From the NCBI GenBank assembly GCA_028829895.1, contig JALGAQ010000009.1:2046001-2110000 (forward strand): DNA of 64,000 nucleotides. Reading direction: 5' to 3'. The notes under the pieces are model-generated. The model made no database searches and was not told where the DNA came from. It worked only from the letters and a program-made list of their open reading frames with translations. Positions 45,386-58,041 of the stretch are shown here, in pieces. Origin of the DNA: Sinotaia quadrata (taxonomy: Eukaryota > Mollusca > Gastropoda > Architaenioglossa > Viviparidae). Position 1 is the stretch's first letter; each line of letters begins with the position of its first letter. Made by a program: the position numbers and the translations under genes.

Positions 45386-47369
45386 AAATATATTGTTATT
45401 TTCCGAAATATACTGAGCAATTGATTAGATATGCATCCAGTTATCATAAAGCAAAAAATTTTATTTCTGAGTGTAGTGTTTTTCAGACTGGGCGGCACCA
45501 CTTCTCTGAGTGCAAAACTTCGATTCGAAAATGTATTGAAATATTCTTGGCTGCAAGCTAGGACCAGCAAGCAATGGTATACTTTCCGCGCATGTTTTAC
45601 ATTGCCTTATTCCCAGTAATGAATAGATATACGATGTACTTGAGAGAAATATTTCAAAGTAAAACTTTAATAGCACAAATGAGCTTGAGAAGGACAATGG
45701 AAGAACGAACTGGGTCCTCTACTTAAAACTTATAATCCTCATTTGTTCTTGTCGTCATGCTGATTGTAGGAAAACACCGCTGTATTGATGGTAATCTTCA
45801 CGGTCGTTCCGATTGATTTATGATTCCATATCAATTATAAACCCTTGTTGCTTTATTGCTACAATTTTTTTCTTCCGCTCTTTTTTCGGATTCTACGAAT
45901 TGAGTAGATGTCTGTAATCCTTGATTGGAATCGACTTATGCTAATATTAACATTGGTGAACATTATGAAACCAATCGATTCAAAGAATCGATTATTTCTG
46001 ATAAACTTTGCTAAAAGTCAAACCAAAATTGACCTGTTGATAAATTAATAAAAGGTTCCACCGACAAAATATGCGAAATTCATAAAATGTAATATTTATA
46101 GACCTCATGTTCAGTGATAATTTATCACCGCATTGAACTGTTTTTTTCATCACAAATAATGCCTCTCTTGGGACTGTGAAAGATTGTGTTATATAATGTT
46201 CTTTGTATGATGTCACCTAATATCCTCTGTGTTATATGCATGATCATAGGACGATTACGTGCACAATGCATTCACCTTCATTTTGCAGTGAAAACCCAAT
46301 GGGCACATACATCATCGAAATATTATCCACTAACTGAAGCACTACTATGCAAAAATTATTAGTTTTAACAGACTGATGAGTAGTTCTTATCGTAAGAGCA
46401 AAGTCCTAGTACTGGGCGTATATTTTATTCTACCAACTTTCCGTTCAGTCATCGCTAGAACTTTGTCAAGGTTAAAGTGTGCAGATTATTGTTATTATAT
46501 TATATATTATATTGCAACGTGGAAGTCAGATCGAAGTCTTCAATTTTCGCTAACGCCATCCGATGGTGTTTGCGACCCCCTCACTCTGCCAAACATTCAA
46601 AGATCTAGATCCCATAGTGAAGTTCTTATCATTCATCAATCTCAGTAGATGTCTTATAAGATCTATCCCCTAAAAAGTAGTTTACATTTTCTCGTCAACA
46701 AATGAGTGGTCATAAAAGTGATATGAACCCAAGAAATCGTTTCTCGGAAAAATAATATTATTTTTATTCCGTAGGGATTATTTTCCGGATTAAATACATG
46801 TTACCGGAATTGTAGCAGGGAAATCTTATAGACAATCGATAGGTCAAAACAAACAGGGTAAACATGAGATTACGATTTTTCATTCGGAATTCCATCAACC
46901 GAAAAAAATAGACTAAAGTTTGTTTTGGCGGTATAAGTAGGATTGACATTTATCGATCGAGAGGTTCGTGTATGGATTTGTACATTCATCGAACCTATTT
47001 CGCATTTACTTCATCATATATAAAATAAATGTCATTGACCAAGGGTGTCAGCAGTGTGACAGAAATTCTGACTGAACGCTGATAAAGCTGTCTCCTCTTT
47101 GCCCACTAACGGTTCTTCGCCGATATGAGTTGCGTTCAGCTATGGTTCGCACATATAAAGACAACATGATACTATAAGGCGACTTGCCCTTTTGTATGTG
47201 GTTGTTTAACCTACTTAGTATTTTTGTGAATCATACGAAATCACACTCGCTTTGTATTTTAGACACTTGCTGATATACAGCTATTAGTAAGACTTAATCG
47301 TAGTTATCTCGGATACGAATAAGCATAATTGCTGTGAGCGCATCAGCTTCTCCCTTCCGGAGTTGCTAA
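45384..47369. other. Intergenic sequence, nothing recognised
   Basis: Short open frames on both strands with no recognisable motifs. Confidence 0.3.
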
Positions 47370-48120
47370 AAGACCACACACTGGAGGTAGTGAATGAAGT
47401 CTCCTATCTAGAATCCACCACCTCGAATAAGCACTCTTTGGATAAAAAAACGCGTATTAGCAAAGCAGCACCGAATTCCTCCAGAGCAACCTTATGGTGT
47501 CTACAAACGCAACTATGCAATTTTATAGATCTTGTGTGCTGAGCATCCTTCTCCAGGACAGCTTTCTGCAACGAACCGGAGTTCAGAGTATGTTTGGTAT
47601 CCTGAATCGACCGTGTGAAACGAGTGGATGAAAAACGCATTCCGAAGGCGAACTTATCAGTAGTCTAAAGTTAAGCGAAAGGCTAAGTCTACGTTAAAAG
47701 TTGGTCTTCAAAGAGGAGACTGTTAACCCGTAGGCAACGACCTGGCGGACTGGGAAGAAAGTGTGGCCTATGGTAACTGGACCGTCATAATAAGAGCGGC
47801 TGCAAAATCACACTAAGTCAACATTAACTAGAGCGATTAAAGAACAATTCGGCAGTGCCTGCTATTTAGAAGCTCAGTGCTCTGTATCTGTAGTTTATGT
47901 GATGAAATATGCTTGTCTAATACAGGATTCCACAGTCACAGACGGCAGTGCAGTAGATATAGTAAACAAAAGGAAAGTACACAGTAACATTACTCATGAA
48001 ATTTAAAAACTGAACAATCAATGTATGGATAAATAAAATTAAAAATGGTTATGTGACTTAAGACAGACAAAGGTGTTTAGAATTGCAAACACTATAGTCT
48101 TAGTTTTAATTGTGTCCATA
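47370..48120 (+). mobile_element. LINE family A, strongly decayed 3' fragment
   Basis: DNA-level similarity in order to the end of the LINE at 27650-29610: GTAGTGAATGAAGTCTCCTA (against GTAAATGAGTTCTCCTATCT), GCGTATTAGCAAAGCAGCAC, TCTTGTGTGCTGAGCATCCT, GACCTGGCGGACTGGGAAGA, then CACAGTCACAGACGGCAGTG and CAGTAGATA at the old stop. Indels have destroyed every frame. It is older than the other A copies. Confidence 0.75.
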
Positions 48121-49377
48121 AACGTGCATGTGCAGCTGATTTTCGGGAGCAAGATTTAACTCCCGTTATTGTCATACAGTCACAGGAAATGTGTGGAACT
48201 GAAGAAAACCGTGTTATTTCGTCTTATTGTGGATCTGAACAAGGACGCGATCGCTGAAAAATCGTAATACCGGTTATATTTGAATTTCTCTTTTTTAGAC
48301 AGACACGTGATTGACATCCAACTGATCGTTCGTAGATGATGGGTTGAATTTTTATTTATGTCTACTATATTTGAGCACAAGAATATTTAAATGTATGTCA
48401 GTACATATTCTATTCACCAGTTGGTGAAAAACGCAGTGTTCCATTATCCTCGATGGGACGGTAGCATAAATGCAGTTGTGTTTGTGTCACTTGAATGTAA
48501 CTTCTGAATCTCATCCGTCGAGCATACAGTGCGTGTGTACATTTTATCATTTGCTTTAAACGTTCCAAAAGACCTCAACTTTAGTCAAGAACTTGTAAAG
48601 TAAATGAACTTTTCGAAGGTGTGTTCTCTTTTTCAGCAAACTGATCTCACAGAATAGCTGTTGCCATATCTGGATGCACAACAGTTTGTATGGGGTATCT
48701 AGTGATAAAATATCAATTCACCTATGCTACCGAAGCTTGCCTCCGCCGTCATGTGTTTAACGCCATGTGCTAGGATCAGGACACTGATATTTGGCTGCAT
48801 ATGAAACACCCACACAGAATTCCACCAATCGAAACAGGACACGCCAGGGCAGATTCATTCCGAAGATAACGAATTTTAGGTGCTTAGCGTAGATTTCTAT
48901 GTGAGCGGTGAACCAGTTTTACCTGATCAATATATATGCTCCTCTACAGAATTTGTTAGACAAATTATCTATGTCTAGTCCCGATCAAGCAGAATGCTTA
49001 TGGATCAGAACCCTCACAATTAGGCATAAATGACGTCATCTAAAGGATGTTCAAAAACATGATAAAAGGACGGTAAATCAAAGTGGTGTTTGAAAGCAGT
49101 AAATTTTATGGCACTGTTCAATAAACACTCTGGGATCAGTAAATTTGCTGATTATGATTTGAATAAAAACACTGTTATATTTTGAGTTTAAAAGAACAGT
49201 TCCACATTTCGATGCTAAGAAGCTATGAAATTGTTTATAACTCTTTCAGCATATTTATTCAGTGATGCGTGGCGGTTACATTCTCATGACTTAATTTGCT
49301 GCTGAATCCGCGTCGGTAAACCAATACTGTGATATACTTCCTCCTAAGTTTTTAACCCCATTGATAAGCATATCAGT
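48121..49377. other. Intergenic sequence, nothing recognised
   Basis: No coding or repeat signal was seen. Confidence 0.3.
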
Positions 49378-49400
49378 ATATATATATACATATATAAATA
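49378..49400. repeat. Short TA-rich microsatellite
   Basis: TATATATATATACATATATAAATATA, an interrupted TA run. Confidence 0.8.
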
Positions 49401-49910
49401 TACATAAATTGATGAAAAAATTACTGAAATATATATTTTGATTGTCGGCTCCCATCAGCCTCAAGAGACTACGCTATATGGCTGTAGGGTACTAAATAAA
49501 GAATAATATTGGCCAAACGACGAATGTTTTCCATAGCTTCCATCTTCGTGTAGCCATCTTATTTTCTGAGCTGCACCCATAATCAGTAGCAATATTACTC
49601 AACCTAATCAATATTGCCCACAATATGGATATGAATTAAGCTGAAATCACTTGGAATCTGCGCTGAAACATTCATTGGCGTTCTTTAAAAAAATAACCCT
49701 ACATAAGCAATTCAGAAAAGGTAGAGTTTTGCTTACCTAACTCCAGCATTCCTGACTTCAACTCGAACATTACTCATTTCATTACCTTAATAATTTTTAC
49801 CGAAAGTATTGGATAACCTATTCGTTCAACCAATAATGGAGCAAATGGGTTGTTTTCATCAAAAAAGCAGTTCTATACCATTTAATTTACAAAAGACTTA
49901 ACATAACTGA

Positions 49911-50189
49911 GTTAACATACAGACACCAGTCGTAAATAAGAAGGGATATTTAATCAGCTATGGTTTCATCGCTTTCGAAACAGAAAGTTTCATGAAGGTC
50001 AATGATGAGAGGTATACCGGCGCTGTTAAAATTACAGAAATAACATCTGATGACCGTCAATTTGAATTTGCGTGCTCAAGTCAATTTACATATCAGTTTG
50101 CAATAAAAGTTCACTATTGCTTGAAACCTGACGGTATTGAGAACAGTACTGCTAACTCCAAACTATCAAAAGAACATGAAAACGATTAA
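49911..50189 (+). CDS. Possible exon or short ORF, unrecognised
   Basis: The plus-strand frame is open for about 92 codons up to TAA at 50187-50189. It reads NKKGYLISYGFIAFETESFM, KVNDERYTGAVKITEITSDD, RQFEFACSSQFTYQFAIKVH and YCLKPDG, with a first ATG at 49992. The alternating charged and hydrophobic pattern is protein-like and not low complexity. I know no family that it matches. CATACAG at about 49915-49921 could be a splice acceptor. It ends 108 bp before an assembly gap, so downstream context is lost. It could equally be debris of an unknown element. Confidence 0.25.
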   Translation, partial: VNIQTPVVNKKGYLISYGFIAFETESFMKVNDERYTGAVKITEITSDDRQFEFACSSQFTYQFAIKVHYCLKPDGIENSTANSKLSKEHEND

Positions 50190-50297
50190 ATCTTTTCCAA
50201 TCTCGGGTGAAGTAAAATAGAAAGGAACAGCTTTTATGACTCCTGACGATGAATGCAATCAACAACCAAAATACAAATACAACCAAACTGTGACAGA

Positions 50298-50397
50298 NNN
50301 NNNNNNNNNNNNNNNNNNNNNNNNNNNNNNNNNNNNNNNNNNNNNNNNNNNNNNNNNNNNNNNNNNNNNNNNNNNNNNNNNNNNNNNNNNNNNNNNN
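50298..50397. other. Assembly gap (100 N)
   Basis: Exactly 100 N. It cuts off the 3' part of the minus-strand LINE A copy that starts at 50398. Confidence 0.99.
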
Positions 50398-50680
50398 TTG
50401 CCCGACAATGTCACTGCGAGCACATAACCTTGTTTTAATCCATTCTTGATTTGGAATGCGCCTGAAGTTGAGCTATCTCATTGCAGCGTGCGTTGCATAT
50501 CTTCGTGGAATGCGACAATAATTTGCAACAAATGTGGAGGTCAGCCGATTTGCTTCAGGAGTCTACATAATTCAGTTCGGCTGACCATGTCAAATGAATT
50601 GTGATGTGAACAAAGGCTACGTAAAGTGGCTTGTTTTGTGCACTACATTTTTCTTCCAATTTTTCACTGCAGTGAAAAAT
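50398..50680 (-). mobile_element. LINE family A fragment, reverse-transcriptase part, distal to piggyBac
   Basis: Minus strand: EEKCSAQNKPLYVAFVHIT, matching LQEKCREQNEPLYVAFVHIT of the copy at 55071-58041, then DNA similarity through GCTCGCAGTGACATTGTCGG (56971-56992 in that copy), where the gap starts. Together with 52562-53134 it looks like one minus-strand LINE split by the piggyBac element, minus about 1 kb. Confidence 0.75.
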
Positions 50681-52557
50681 TGGTGAAATAAGTCTAACAT
50701 CTTTTGGCATACCTGTAGTTGCAGCACGATCTTTGATATCATCCTGATCAATTTCCAAACACAACTTTTTCAGGAATTCGGTGCGCGTAAACTTCAATAA
50801 ATTCTTGTTGTTTCCATAATGCACAATATATGCGTTGATGCCAGCAATATTCAGCGTGCTGTAGAATATAGCCATTGGGCATCTTCTGCTGTTCCAGTCA
50901 CAGCTTTATGTTGCACGCATTTCATCTACGACATCGACTCCTATCTTTGTCATGTTATAGAACGTTATTATTTCTGGCTTCTTTTGATTGCCTGTGCCTT
51001 CGTCGATCTTGTCGTTATTGTGCATAGTATAAATAAGCAACACATTCTTCCCTTTTTCGGTATGTAGGACATCAAAGTACAGTTCATTTGAAAACCAAGA
51101 ATACATGTATTTTCATCTCTCCCACTTGTGTTCAATAATTTTGAAAGAAGCTGGCTTTTGTTCTTCATGATGTTTCCTTCCATAGTCAATTTGTGACTGA
51201 CAAGCAGCTTCTCTGCAACTTCACAACTGATGAACCAGTTATCAAATGTGACGTTTCTTCAACTTCCTTATATTACATTGCAAAGTCTGTCCACAACGTC
51301 TGCTGGGCTGCTGCTGCAAGAATAAGTACCATCTGGTTGCTTTCCGACGTAAACCTACAAGTTGATTGTGTAATAGTTGCCCGAGTCGACCAGTGCAAAT
51401 ATCTTTATCCTATATCTGTTTGGTTTGCTTTTGATATATTACCTAAAACTGCATCGACCTCTGGAGCCTTCTAGATACTCGTCTATGGTGGCATATTCTG
51501 AAACGGAGTATGCTCCATTACAATTTTCACTAACCTTGCAGAATGCATCTCTAATTTGGGCACATTTCTCGTTCAACTTTCTTTGATCTCTGGTGCTTTT
51601 GTCATCACACCTGACTCAGGAAGCGAAATCTTGTCATGAACATCAATATGCGGAAGAGTTCAACACCAGTACCGTCAGTGGACCACAAATATTTCAAATT
51701 TAATCTTCTACTGCGTAAAAGTCCAGCTAAATAAAATAGTCTAATGAAAGCTTTGATTTCAGATTTTGAAGTTTGTCTGGCTTCTTTTCTCTTGCATAAT
51801 TTCCTCGCAAACTGCCGATGTATTTATTTGTGTTTTCAACAATGATGTTTGAAATCTCATCACAAATAAATAGCTCCAACATTCCGCGGGAGATTTCGCA
51901 GTTTTTGCTGTACATTTGACGCTGGCAGATGAGTCATTATGTTATTCGAACGTGACCTGACATTTTGCGATAGCTTTAATTTGTTCCACCTTGTATTATC
52001 TTTGCCAAAGAAGAAGTTGTTATGGTTTCCTGCTCCTGCTCGTCATCGCTGTTGCTCGTTTCTTGTTCAGTCGGGCTGTCTTCCTCTTGTGTTTCTACGT
52101 GATCAAATTTACCGTCGTTTTCGTCATCATCATCAAAACTTTCATCATCAACTTCAGAACCTCACGTGGGCTCCAACATCAACGCACGTATTTTCTCGCA
52201 ATCATCGTCATTGAATGGGTTCATAACGCAACAACCTGCTAAACAATGAATTAACAAGTGTGTGAACTAAATTGAGCCAATGTTCCCGATCTTAGGATAA
52301 ACGAGTAAACCAAAATACTTACTTGGGCAAAAGTCTGACGGGATTACTCGCCTTGGAACCTGGGGACCCTAAGGCTATAAAAGGAGACACTTTACACAAA
52401 TTCAGATGCAGAGAAATTGAGAAAGTATGTTTTGGGTAGAAGACAAAGAGATAAGAGGTTACTGAAATGGTCAAGTCTCCCTTGTCACTTCCACAAGATA
52501 ACCAGATATATTGAAACCAGATAAGTCTTTCAGACATTGCGCGAGTAATGCCGGGTT
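50681..52557 (-). mobile_element. piggyBac-type DNA transposon, decayed
   Basis: The transposase remnant (next entry) is preceded, at the right edge on the plus strand, by TTAA at 52554-52557. Read on the minus strand this is TTAACCCGGCATTACTCGC, the TTAA-CCC start expected for piggyBac ends. An inverted relative of the subterminal word (GGGATTACTCGCC) lies at 52339-52351. The LINE sequence resumes directly outside the TTAA. The other end is not preserved: the transposase runs into LINE sequence near 50681 without a second TTAA-type terminus. Confidence 0.75.
50690..52231 (-). pseudogene. piggyBac transposase, multiply disabled
   Basis: Minus-strand pieces in order: start MNPFNDDDCEKIRALMLEPT then a stop; an acidic region (DDESFDDDDENDGK); ISNIIVENTNKYIGSLRGNY; WSTDGTGVELFRI; YATIDEYLEGSRGRCSFR (first catalytic Asp, near 51482); FDNWFIS (second, near 51242); KKGRMCCLF/KGKNVLLIYTMHNND; QKKPEIITFYNMTKIGVDVV followed by DEM (third, near 50932); ALFYSTLN-type INAYIVHYGNN; and LKKLCLE..MPKDVRL. 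Several stops and frameshifts break it. The C-terminal cysteine-rich zinc-binding domain is missing because the LINE junction comes first. All three catalytic aspartates are still readable, so decay is moderate. Confidence 0.88.
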
Positions 52558-52561
52558 AAAC

Positions 52562-53134
52562 ATGAAAATTCGAGGTGTATTTTTTTCCACATATTTCGAA
52601 GGACGATAGAAGTGTGTCACTTACGGCGAAGCCTACGCCATGTTGACGAGGCTCGTTAAGTTAATTTCCTTGCTAGTATAATGTATAGTTCCTTACTCGG
52701 AGCACGCTCTTTTCTGGTAAACTGGTCTCTAGTAGTGCAGCGATATCGACTTTCAGTTGGGTGAGCTCAACGTCAACTACATCAGTATTCCTCACAGTGT
52801 CCAGACCAAAGGGCTGAGAAAACCTAATGGGCGAACATTCAGCTCGCAAGTGACTGATTTTGCTGTTTATTTGTTTAGCGTCTGCTTTTCGGTGATTCTC
52901 CAAGTTACCAATTAGCCTCTTGAAGCAGGCAGAACTGGCGGGTCAGCATCTTATTGGCTGGGGGCAGCCCAGCTTGAGGCAGGCGATAGCTGATTAGTAG
53001 AGCACAATGGCTCTTCCCACAGTTAGTGGCAGCCCATGGCGTCGAAAATGCTTGCATTAATCAACTTCGACTTATAATGCGTATATGCTTGCCAACCTTT
53101 GTACTTAAAGTAATTTATTTTTAGGAGGTTTGAT
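52562..53134 (-). mobile_element. LINE family A, 5' end and start of endonuclease
   Basis: Minus strand begins ATCAAACCTCC at 53134, the same word that opens the copy at 55071, then stays colinear through CATGGGCTGCCACTAACTGT, GACCCGCCAGTTCTGCCTGC, and LDTVRNTDVVDVELTQLKVD (against LDSVRKTAVADIELTRLNFD). It ends AATACACCTCGAATTTTCAT at 52564, where the piggyBac TTAA starts. This shows the LINE's true 5' end and the insertion point. Confidence 0.85.
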
Positions 53135-55070
53135 TTTTGTATGTGTAATTTTGCAAAGTTACTCCCGGGGCAATGGACATGGAGAACCTTGGGTGCCCCA
53201 TAAGCCAGGATCCCCCTCTCAGTCTCACTGATGGAATCCAAAAGAAAAGCATTGTAATACATTTTCCATCAGTTTGACTGAAGGAGTTGCCGGAAGAAAG
53301 ACAGAGTTTATCTTCCAGTCGCCTGAGGGTCTCCACTCCCGATTTTCTGTGTGGATTTACTTCCATAGCCTTTAATTCTCTCGAAGCAATCTGCAGGGCA
53401 GCAGATCTGAAACCTATCAGCATGGGATGATTTTATTTCGGACTTGCTCTTTTCCTCGATAGACCTGCCTGAAGAGGCTTACGGGCTATATGTGACCGGA
53501 AAATTTGCAAGCAATTGTCGGGCACCAACAGCTGCGAAGACGTGGATGCTGGTAGTGACCACGAGCTTTCGCAGCATTATGTCGCATATCAAGCGTCACA
53601 GCATGGAGTCGGTTAGGAATAGTCAATCCTCAGAAACGTCCTGATTCTCTGAGGTTCAATCAGTAAGCCATTAAAGATTTTCAGCTCAGGCGTTCGCCGC
53701 GTCTAAAACAGACTTATACTTTATTACATACGAAAGCATTGTAACAGCCAAAACGTTTCGACATTTTGAGCTATGCTGCTCTATGTAGACTCAAAAGATA
53801 AAAAACATCATTCTCTATTCAACGAGCTTAATTTGGAGCAGACTAGAATAGAGAATAATTAATGTTAAAATGAGACGAAGAAAGACCGTAACTTTCTAAG
53901 GAATAAATTACTGAGGTATAAAACAAATGAAACGTTCATAATCAAGTTGAAAATGAAGCAAAAGCAGAAACAAGAATGTTCTAATAAAATAAATAATTTC
54001 TCGTTATCAAGACTGGGAAATAATTGTTCTTAATTTGAGAGTAAGAAAAAGCGCTATTTTCTAAACCTTAACTTACTGAGGTGTATAAAAAATGAAAACG
54101 TTTTTAATCAAGTTATAAATGAATTAAGAGCAGAAACACAAAACTAACCGACGTATAGCCCACATGTTTCGTAATGCGGAGTAGTATATCAATTACCGAC
54201 ATATATACAAGAAAAAAATTGACAAAAATTTAGGCATGTACTTCAAAACTGTGCAGTTAATGTTCGTTTTAGAGTATTTTAAAATGATTGTGGAATTCAC
54301 ATGCTAACTGGCCTGGATAAACTTCAACACACCTCCGCTAAATTTTTGACACTTGTACTTCTGTCACAACGATAGCAGTTGAAATTGTGAATTTTAACCA
54401 TAATTCTACTCGTATTTAACCAGGATTCTTCACCATTATAATGGAGGTATTTTTCGTGAATATCTTGATCAATCATCGAAGAAATTTCTTTTCTTCGGTC
54501 GCATGGTTCAAAGCTTGTATTTATCTTCAGTGTCACGAGAGAAGGTGGAATGAAGAAATGTGTTACGAATTTTTTGCATGCGATTTTAGGTAATCATAGT
54601 TGCATTTAAGCGAACTCCGGTGATAAAATTATGTTGATTCAGATAACTTTGGAATTGTTGATATCTGTGGAAGGCTCTGCGCACCCAACACGAAAAGCCT
54701 TTACGCGACGGGTTATGTAATTTCCAGTTTACAATTTATCGGTCCAGCAATTTGAACCCTTATCATGCAATGATTAAGGTTGTGATCTCTGTTAGAACAC
54801 CTTAACAAGCCCAATCGGATGCAAAACTGCAAAAATATGCGGATCCAGCCAAGATTATTTATTGACAGATTTCACACAAGCTTCAGCAATGCTTGATAAA
54901 CGTCAGAGAGTGCTGAGCACAGTTCTCTAGAATAAGGCAAATAGGTCTAGCTCACAATGGAGAAAATATTACACTGAAAGTCATCCGAACTACACACAGT
55001 CATTTTAACAAATATATAATGATTACGAGTGATTTATATATCAGATTTATATATCAGTCACTTTGGAAAC
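53135..55070. other. Intergenic sequence, nothing firm
   Basis: A minus-strand frame of 100 codons at 53121-53423 runs partly into LINE A and matches nothing known upstream of it. 53700-54300 is AT-rich without recognised repeats. Confidence 0.3.
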
Positions 55071-58041
55071 ATCAAACCTCCTGAAATAGATTACTTTTGC
55101 TACAAAGGGAGACATGCAGATACGGATTATAAGTCGAAGCTGATAAATGCAAGCATTTTTGACGCCATGGGCTGCAACTAACTGTGGCAAGAGCCATTGC
55201 GCTCTACTGGTCACTTATCGCTCACCTCAAGCTGGGCAGCCCCCAGCAAATAAGATGATGACCCGCCAGTTCTGTCTGCTTCAAGGGGGTGCTTGGAGCT
55301 CGGAGATTCACCAAAAGGCTAATCAAATGCATCCGCTAACACAAATAAAAAATAAACTGCAAAATTATTCGCCTGCGAGCTGGAATTTTTGCACATTAGT
55401 TGTTCCCAACCCTGAAAGCGACTGTGGTTTGGACAGTGTTAGGAAAACTGCTGTAGCTGACATTGAGCTCACGCGACTGAATTTTGATATCGTTCCGCTA
55501 CAAGACATGAGGTTACCAGAATAGGGCGTGCTTCGCCAAATTAACTATACATTCTACTGGCAAGGAAAGGAACTCAACGAGCATAGTCAACATGCTTTAG
55601 GCTACGCCGTGAGATACACACTTCTATCATCCGTTGAAATATGTGGAAAAAATACACCTCGAATTTTCACGTTGAAGCTCAACGCATCCGCCGGAACCGT
55701 CCTCATAATAATTTGTTATTCACCATCACTCTCGTCGTCAGTGCAAGAAAAAAATCATTTCTACGAAGAGCTTGACGGTTTAGTTCAGAGAATCCCAGAT
55801 TCAGAGCAACTTTATCTACTTGTAGATAATAATGCGCGAGTAGTATCAGACAATGGAAGCTTGGCCTAGATGCCTCGGCTCGTTTGGCGTTGGCAATCTA
55901 ACTGACAACGTACAAATCCTTCTCGAATTCTGCGCTAATCATGAACTTTGTGTGACAAACACATTCTTCTGGACGAAGCCACATCTACGCGTTTTTGGCA
56001 GCACCCGAGAATCCACTATTGGCACCAACTTAATATCATCATCACTCGCAGAAGACTACTGAACAGGATGTTGAAAACCCGCAGGTACCACAGTGCAGAT
56101 TGCGATACAGACCATTATATCGATGGGAGCAATGTGCGTCAGCAACTTAAACGTACCAACTATCAAAGCATGAAGGACATCCCCGCATTAACAGCAGTAG
56201 GGTAGCCGTCCAAGTATTACGTGTTATCTTGCAGCTGCCATTGAAAATAATTTAAACACCTGCTCTGCGAATGACGTCGAAAGCAGATGGTAACAAATAA
56301 GCGATTCAATACGAAGCACTGATTTCAATGTTTTTGGCAAACAGGACCGACGAAACGCGGATTGGGTCACACCAAGCATCGGATAACTTTAGCCTCTAAT
56401 CAAGATGGCATCACAGCTGAGATCCTGAAAGCTGGGCTTAGAGCTTCTCTACTTTGCAACTGCTTCAACTGTTACTTCAATGCTGGGAGGAAGGATCTGT
56501 GCCTCAATAATTTTACGACGCTAAAATAATTACATTGTTCAAGAACAAAGAAAACCGAAGCGACTGCTCAAACTATCGTGGAATCTACATTCTCAGCGTC
56601 GTCGGCAAAGTCGTTGCTCGCATCGTTCTCAAATGACTGCAAATTCCCGCTAAATCAGTCTATCTAGAAACTGAATGTTGAGTCCGCACTGGAAATTCAA
56701 CCATCGATTTGGTATTTTCCCTCAGTCAACTGCAAGAAAAATGTCGTGAACAAAACGAGCCACTTTACGTAGCCTTTGTTCACATCACTATGGCATTTGA
56801 CATGGTTAGTCGAACTGAATTATGTAGACTCCTGAAACAAATCGGCTGAAATCCAAATTTGCTGCAAATGATTGTCGCATTCCACGAAGATATGCAACGC
56901 ACGCTGCAATGAGATAGCTCAACTTCAGGCGCATTCCAAATCAAGAATGGATTAAAACAAGGTTATGTGCTCGCAGTGACATTGTCGGGCATTTTCTTTT
57001 CAATGCTGCTCGCATACGCCTACAGGAAATCAAATGACGGGATATTCTTTCACACCAGGAGCGACGGCGGATTATTGAAACCTGCGCGAATTCGGGCCAA
57101 AACTTAAATTCGAAAAGTATTTTTGAGGACCCTAGTGTTTGCGGATAATGCGTCCTTGACAACCGATTCTGAGGAAGGATTACAGCAGCTAATGTACTGT
57201 TTCGCCGTGCTTGCGAGCAATTCGGGCTTGCAATTAATTTAAACAAAACCAAATTCACTGATCATGGGGTTAATAGTGCGCCGGAAATTTCAATTGAAGG
57301 CCGCACACTAGATGTATTCAATGAATTCCCCTATCTGGAATCCACTATCTCCGGTAACCTCTCTTTAAATTCCGAACTAAACAAGTGTATTGATGAAGAA
57401 GCAAAAATAATGTCGCGACTGCACAATCGCGTCTGGACGAACCCATATCTGACCATCAATAAAAAAATGCAGATTTACCGATCTTGCATGTCTACGTTGG
57501 ATTGGACATGTAACACAAATGGAGGAAAACCGCATCCCAAAGGCCATGATCTATGGTGAACTTGCCGCTGGTTACAGATCAGTCGGAAGACCGAACCTAC
57601 GCTACAAGGACATAGACAAGCGTGACATCAAATGCGGACCAATCGATCTGTTGAACTGAGAAAAACGCGCAGCGGATCGCAGTATCTTGCGGAGCGTCAC
57701 AAGGGCAGCAGCTAAAAGAATAGACGGAAGACCACAAAAGTCACCGGATTAGAAAAAGAAACGAAAATAACATTTGTTCTGAAAGCAGAACGCCCGTTGT
57801 CTCTAGTGGCTGTGGTAAAAATATGCAATAAGCACAACTATTAAAAAGCAAAATATCATATAAAAGAAATTAAATTTAAAGCTAGCTAAGAAGAAGAAAC
57901 ATAATAAAATCAGACCAGTAGAAACAGGAATAAACTAAGTTAGAAAATTATGACATTCTTATACAAATCCAGAAGAATATTGGATAAGTGAATACGAAGT
58001 GACAATTACCATAGTCTCTCGAGAATTACGGTCGCAAGCCC
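55071..58041 (+). mobile_element. LINE family A, near full-length copy, disabled
   Basis: It starts ATCAAACCTCCTGAAATAGA and ends CATAGTCTCTCGAGAATTAC then GGTCGCAAGCCC, about 2.97 kb. Order: 5' untranslated region; endonuclease with LTRLNFDIVPLQDMRLPE, GYAVRYTLLSSVEI, VLIIICYSPSLSSS and QLYLLVDNNARV (where DFNA/DLNA is usual, so a catalytic Asp block is altered); VGNLTDNVQILLEFCANHEL and CVTNTFF (55853-56062). The reverse transcriptase includes YRGIYILSVVGKV-type, [20 protein letters not shown] and LVFADNASL (FADD changed to FADN), and then GHVTQMEENRIPKAMIYGEL. The terminal zinc-type motif is lost. At least a dozen stops and frameshifts. It gives the family's overall architecture. Confidence 0.9.
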
